A stretch of DNA of 15,297 bases, taken from positions 1 to 15,297 of the forward strand of contig JAHIMV010000105.1 in NCBI GenBank assembly GCA_018896315.1. Direction: 5' to 3'. Shown one piece after another: positions 13,203 through 15,297 of this stretch (positions are counted from its first letter, which is position 1; every line of letters begins with the position of its first letter). Under the pieces are notes generated by a model. The model did no database searches. It was given only the letters and a program-made list of their open reading frames with translations, and was not told the origin of the DNA. The translations under genes were made by a program, and so were the position numbers. Source of the DNA: Patescibacteria group bacterium. GTDB lineage: Bacteria; Patescibacteriota; Patescibacteriia; UBA2591; UBA6264.

Positions 13203-13683
13203 GAACAAAAATTTAGTCTTATTCCTTATTTTTATATTTATTTTTCTTTCTCTAGTAATTTTATTTTTTTTGAAAGTTAAGACAAATATTTTTGATCAAC
13301 AATCTAATAAAAAGGGCCAGTCTATTTTTATTATAAAAATCAATAATATTAATTTAGAAGTGGAGGTTGCAGAAACTTTTAAAGAAAAAGCTCAAGGGCT
13401 TTCCGGGCGTGAGCGCATTTTAGACAACCAAGGAATGCTTTTTGTTTTTAAAACACCTGGTCGCTATCCTTTTTGGATGAAAGGGATGAAATTTCCTATA
13501 GATATTATTTGGCTTGACAAAGACTTAAAAATTGTTGAAATTAATAAAGAGGTTCAACCAGAGTCATTTCCTGAATTATTGCGTCCGTCAACGCCCATTC
13601 AATATGTCTTAGAGGTTAAGAATGGTTGGGTAGACGAATACAGTGTTAAGCAAGGAGATCAATGTTCCCTGATTAATTATTAA
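13183..13683 (+). CDS. Membrane-anchored DUF192 protein
   Basis: A 166-aa protein with an N-terminal TM helix or uncleaved signal anchor (about 10-30) and a DUF192 domain (about 48-160). Landmarks are KAQGLSGRE (69-77), GMLFVF (84-89), FWMKGMKFPIDIIWLD (97-112) and QYVLEV (140-145), all diagnostic of the family. The domain should face the outside. Its function is unknown. The start is uncertain: ATG 13183 begins within the right arm of an inverted repeat, giving NISNG, while in-frame GTG 13201 would give a protein starting just before the TM helix and leave the repeat untranslated. I keep ATG 13183, since every other gene here uses ATG. Confidence 0.9.
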   Translation: MNISNGVNKNLVLFLIFIFIFLSLVILFFLKVKTNIFDQQSNKKGQSIFIIKINNINLEVEVAETFKEKAQGLSGRERILDNQGMLFVFKTPGRYPFWMKGMKFPIDIIWLDKDLKIVEINKEVQPESFPELLRPSTPIQYVLEVKNGWVDEYSVKQGDQCSLINY

Positions 13684-13700
13684 CAAAAATATATTTAATA

Positions 13701-13736
13701 ATAAGAACCTGACTTCGTCAGAACCTTGAAATTAAA
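13701..13736 (+). repeat. AGAACCT-flanked repeat element, copy 2
   Basis: Left border ATAAGAACCT (13701-13710), core GACTTCGTC, then AGAACCTTGAAATTAAA (13720-13736). The core forms a hairpin with its edges: CTGAC-TTC-GTCAG (13709-13721). Beyond 13736 the sequence departs from copies 1 and 3. Confidence 0.8.
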
Positions 13737-13753
13737 TTTTTATTGTATATAAA
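13726..13753 (+). promoter_or_regulatory. Promoter TTGAAA-N16-TATAAA from repeat copy 2
   Basis: TTGAAA (13726-13731) lies in the repeat and TATAAA (13748-13753) just after it, with a 16-nt spacer. A start near 13760 would give a leader of about 18 nt for the MscS gene at 13778. Confidence 0.55.
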
Positions 13754-13777
13754 TTAGAGTAATTTAATTATAAAATT

Positions 13778-14836
13778 ATGTTAGAAAAAAATATTACTGT
13801 TTTAAGTCAATACAGTTTACTAGATAATAATTTAGAAAATATTTTAAAAGCAGTTATTGTTTTTTTGATATTGCTTGGTTTATTTAAGATTTTTCAAAAA
13901 ATTATTTTAAAAAGATTAAAAAATTTAGCCCAAAAGACAAAAACAGATATTGATGATACTTTAATTCAAATTTTTAAATCCATTAAACCTCCTTTTTATT
14001 CTTTTATTGCTTTTTATTTAGCAATTCAAATTTTGTTTATCGGAAATATATTCCAAAAAGTTATTAATATTGTCTTAACTGTTTGTGTCGTTTATCAGGT
14101 TATCATTAGCTTACAGGTTTTAATTGATTATTTAATAAAAAAAAATCAAGAAAAGGAAAAGACTAGGGAAACACAAGGTGCTTTTATTCTTTTGGGGAAA
14201 ATTATTAAAGGTGTTTTATGGACAATAGGTTTTTTATTAGTTTTATCTAATTTAGGGGTAAACGTTAATTCTTTAATTGCTGGTTTGGGAATAGGTGGTG
14301 TGGCAATAGCCCTAGCTTTGCAAAATATTTTAGGAGATTTATTTTCCTCTTTTACAATTTATTTTGATAAACCTTTTGTGGTCGGAGATTTTATTGTCAT
14401 AGGGGAACAAATGGGTGTTGTTAAAAAAATCGGTTTAAAAACGACAAGGATTCAAGCTCTTCAAGGGGAAGAGCTTATTTTTTCAAACAATGAATTAACT
14501 TCTGCAAGAATTCAAAATTTTAAAAAATTAAAAGAAAGAAGAATAGCCTTTACCTTTGGAGTAGTTTATGAAACTTCAATGGAAAAGATAAAAATCATTC
14601 CAGAAATTATTAAAAAGATTATTGATACAGTTGATAAAGCACGTTTTGATAGAGCTCATTTTGTTCAATTTGATAATTCATCTTTGTCTTTTGAAACTGT
14701 TTATTACGCCGAAAGCGAAGACTATAATGTTTATCGAAATATTCACCAAGAAATTTTATTTAAAATTAAACAGACTTTTGAAAAAGAAAAAATTTCCATG
14801 GCTTATCCCACTCAAACATTGTATTTTAAAAAATAA
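13778..14836 (+). CDS. MscS-family mechanosensitive channel
   Basis: A 352-aa integral membrane protein with about five TM segments (roughly 23-42, 74-95, 97-120, 137-160, 163-185). The last is the Gly/Ala-rich pore helix, GLGIGGVAIALALQNILGDL (169-188). Next come the beta domain with DKPFVVGDFIVIG (197-209), the segment FSNNELTSARIQNF (235-248), and the alpha/beta cytoplasmic vestibule domain. MscS channels open under membrane tension and release solutes on osmotic downshock. Length is larger than E. coli MscS (286 aa) because of extra N-terminal TM helices, common in the family. It follows repeat copy 2 with a promoter, and DUF5652 lies 15 nt downstream. Confidence 0.95.
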   Translation: MLEKNITVLSQYSLLDNNLENILKAVIVFLILLGLFKIFQKIILKRLKNLAQKTKTDIDDTLIQIFKSIKPPFYSFIAFYLAIQILFIGNIFQKVINIVLTVCVVYQVIISLQVLIDYLIKKNQEKEKTRETQGAFILLGKIIKGVLWTIGFLLVLSNLGVNVNSLIAGLGIGGVAIALALQNILGDLFSSFTIYFDKPFVVGDFIVIGEQMGVVKKIGLKTTRIQALQGEELIFSNNELTSARIQNFKKLKERRIAFTFGVVYETSMEKIKIIPEIIKKIIDTVDKARFDRAHFVQFDNSSLSFETVYYAESEDYNVYRNIHQEILFKIKQTFEKEKISMAYPTQTLYFKK

Positions 14837-14851
14837 TTAATATTAAATTTA

Positions 14852-15058
14852 ATGGAACAATTTTTAATTGAAAATCCCTGGGTTATATGGTTAGCTCTTG
14901 CTTGGATTATTCCTTGGAAAGGGATAGCTCTTTGGCATGCGGCTAAGTTAAATCATAAATGGTGGTTTATTGCCCTTTTGATTGTTAATACTCTAGCAGT
15001 ATTAGAAATTCTTTATATTTTTATTTTTAGCAAGGTCAAGGAAAAACAAAAAAACTAA
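14852..15058 (+). CDS. DUF5652 small membrane protein
   Basis: A 68-aa protein with two hydrophobic segments (about 9-30 and 36-60). The motif PWKGIALWHAAKLNHKWWFI (21-40) and NTLAVLEILYIF (46-57) match DUF5652, a family of small two-TM proteins frequent in Patescibacteria. Function unknown. It lies 15 nt after the MscS gene and before a terminator, so it is probably the last gene of that transcript. Confidence 0.88.
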   Translation: MEQFLIENPWVIWLALAWIIPWKGIALWHAAKLNHKWWFIALLIVNTLAVLEILYIFIFSKVKEKQKN

Positions 15059-15077
15059 AAATTATTTTTTAACATAG

Positions 15078-15108
15078 AGCAGATCAGTAATCGGATCTGT
15101 TTTTATTT
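15078..15108 (+). terminator. Rho-independent terminator after DUF5652
   Basis: CAGATC (15080-15085) pairs with GATCTG (15094-15099) around an 8-nt loop, followed by TTTTT and T-rich sequence. A G-U and an A-U pair can extend the stem. Confidence 0.75.
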
Positions 15109-15140
15109 ACAAATTTTTGTTAATATAAAGAGTGTTCATG

Positions 15141-15172
15141 AGAACATTGGAACATTAGAACATTTGAACATA
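15141..15172. repeat. Tandem 8-bp repeat (NGAACATT), four copies
   Basis: AGAACATT, GGAACATT, AGAACATT and TGAACATA follow each other directly. GTTC-ATGA-GAAC (15134-15145) overlaps the first. They lie in the gap before the last gene. No coding capacity is seen. Confidence 0.8.
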
Positions 15173-15211
15173 AAAATACAATAAGAAAAAATTTTGTAAA
15201 ACAAAATAATT

Positions 15212-15297
15212 ATGGAAATAATAGAAATTTCTAATAAAGATATTTGGAATAATTTTATTTTTTCTAATACAAAGAAAACAGAAGGCGAATTTTTACA
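15212..15297 (+). CDS. N-terminus of a probable FemAB/FemX-type aminoacyltransferase, cut by window end
   Basis: ATG 15212 opens a frame that runs to the window end (28 codons plus two bases). The start, MEIIEISNKDIWNNFIFSN, followed by GEFLQ, resembles FemAB family N-termini, where W-x-x-F and a G-x-F-L-Q(S) motif are usual. Those enzymes add amino acids to the peptidoglycan stem peptide using aminoacyl-tRNA. With so little sequence, a related GNAT-fold protein remains possible. It follows a terminator and a tandem repeat, so it probably starts a new unit. Confidence 0.5.
   Translation, partial: MEIIEISNKDIWNNFIFSNTKKTEGEFL

Noticed and set aside
14622..14840. 72-codon frame inside the MscS gene
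   Set aside because: It overlaps the conserved C-terminal domain of MscS in another frame, with no start context or recognisable protein.

Overview
The window is A+T-rich, gene-dense bacterial DNA that looks like a Patescibacteria (CPR, probably Parcubacteria-like) genome. That placement is inference from small compact genes, families common in that group (DUF5652, DUF6485, DUF1653, DUF192, intein-bearing DnaB), short intergenic palindromes and simple tandem repeats, and the absence of Shine-Dalgarno sequences. None of the starts I examined has a purine-rich SD; nearly all genes open with ATG after an A/T-only stretch. In-frame TGA is not used as a sense codon.

Left part (1-4330, minus strand). 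A P-type Ca2+-type ATPase and a Na+/Ca2+-exchanger-like antiporter (cut by the window edge) form a two-gene cation-export operon. Upstream on the same strand lie tRNA-Lys(UUU) and a 71-aa hypothetical gene. Between and behind them are repeats: a heptamer tandem array, a 13-nt duplication of the tRNA 5' end with two overlapping hairpins, and a nest of CCCTGTTAAAT inverted and direct repeats. A symmetric promoter region at 4307-4361 separates these from the rightward genes.

Centre (4370-9992, plus strand). dnaB carries a 499-residue intein in its Walker A motif; the intein has LAGLIDADG endonuclease motifs and an extra XRE-type helix-turn-helix. It is followed closely by recR and by a translin/Trax-like gene that keeps the Trax nuclease residues. 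Then come DUF1653, dCMP deaminase, a three-TM membrane protein and a 53-aa one-TM protein, ending at a terminator.

Right part (10126-15297, plus strand). DUF167; a nucleoside phosphorylase of the MTAP family next to an MTA/SAH deaminase (a plausible two-step purine-salvage branch for methylthioadenosine); Cys-rich DUF6485; a 45-aa lysine-rich histone-like protein; membrane-anchored DUF192; an MscS channel; DUF5652; and the start of a probable FemAB-type aminoacyltransferase.

The least-explained signal is a three-copy repeat family (8476-8533, 10366-10466 inverted, 13701-13736). Each copy has the same borders, a direct AGAACCT repeat around a different core, and a -35-like TTGAAA. In two copies this lies 16-17 nt from a TATAAA just ahead of a gene, so the element may carry promoters. 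I did not find a clear defence, CRISPR or secondary-metabolite system.
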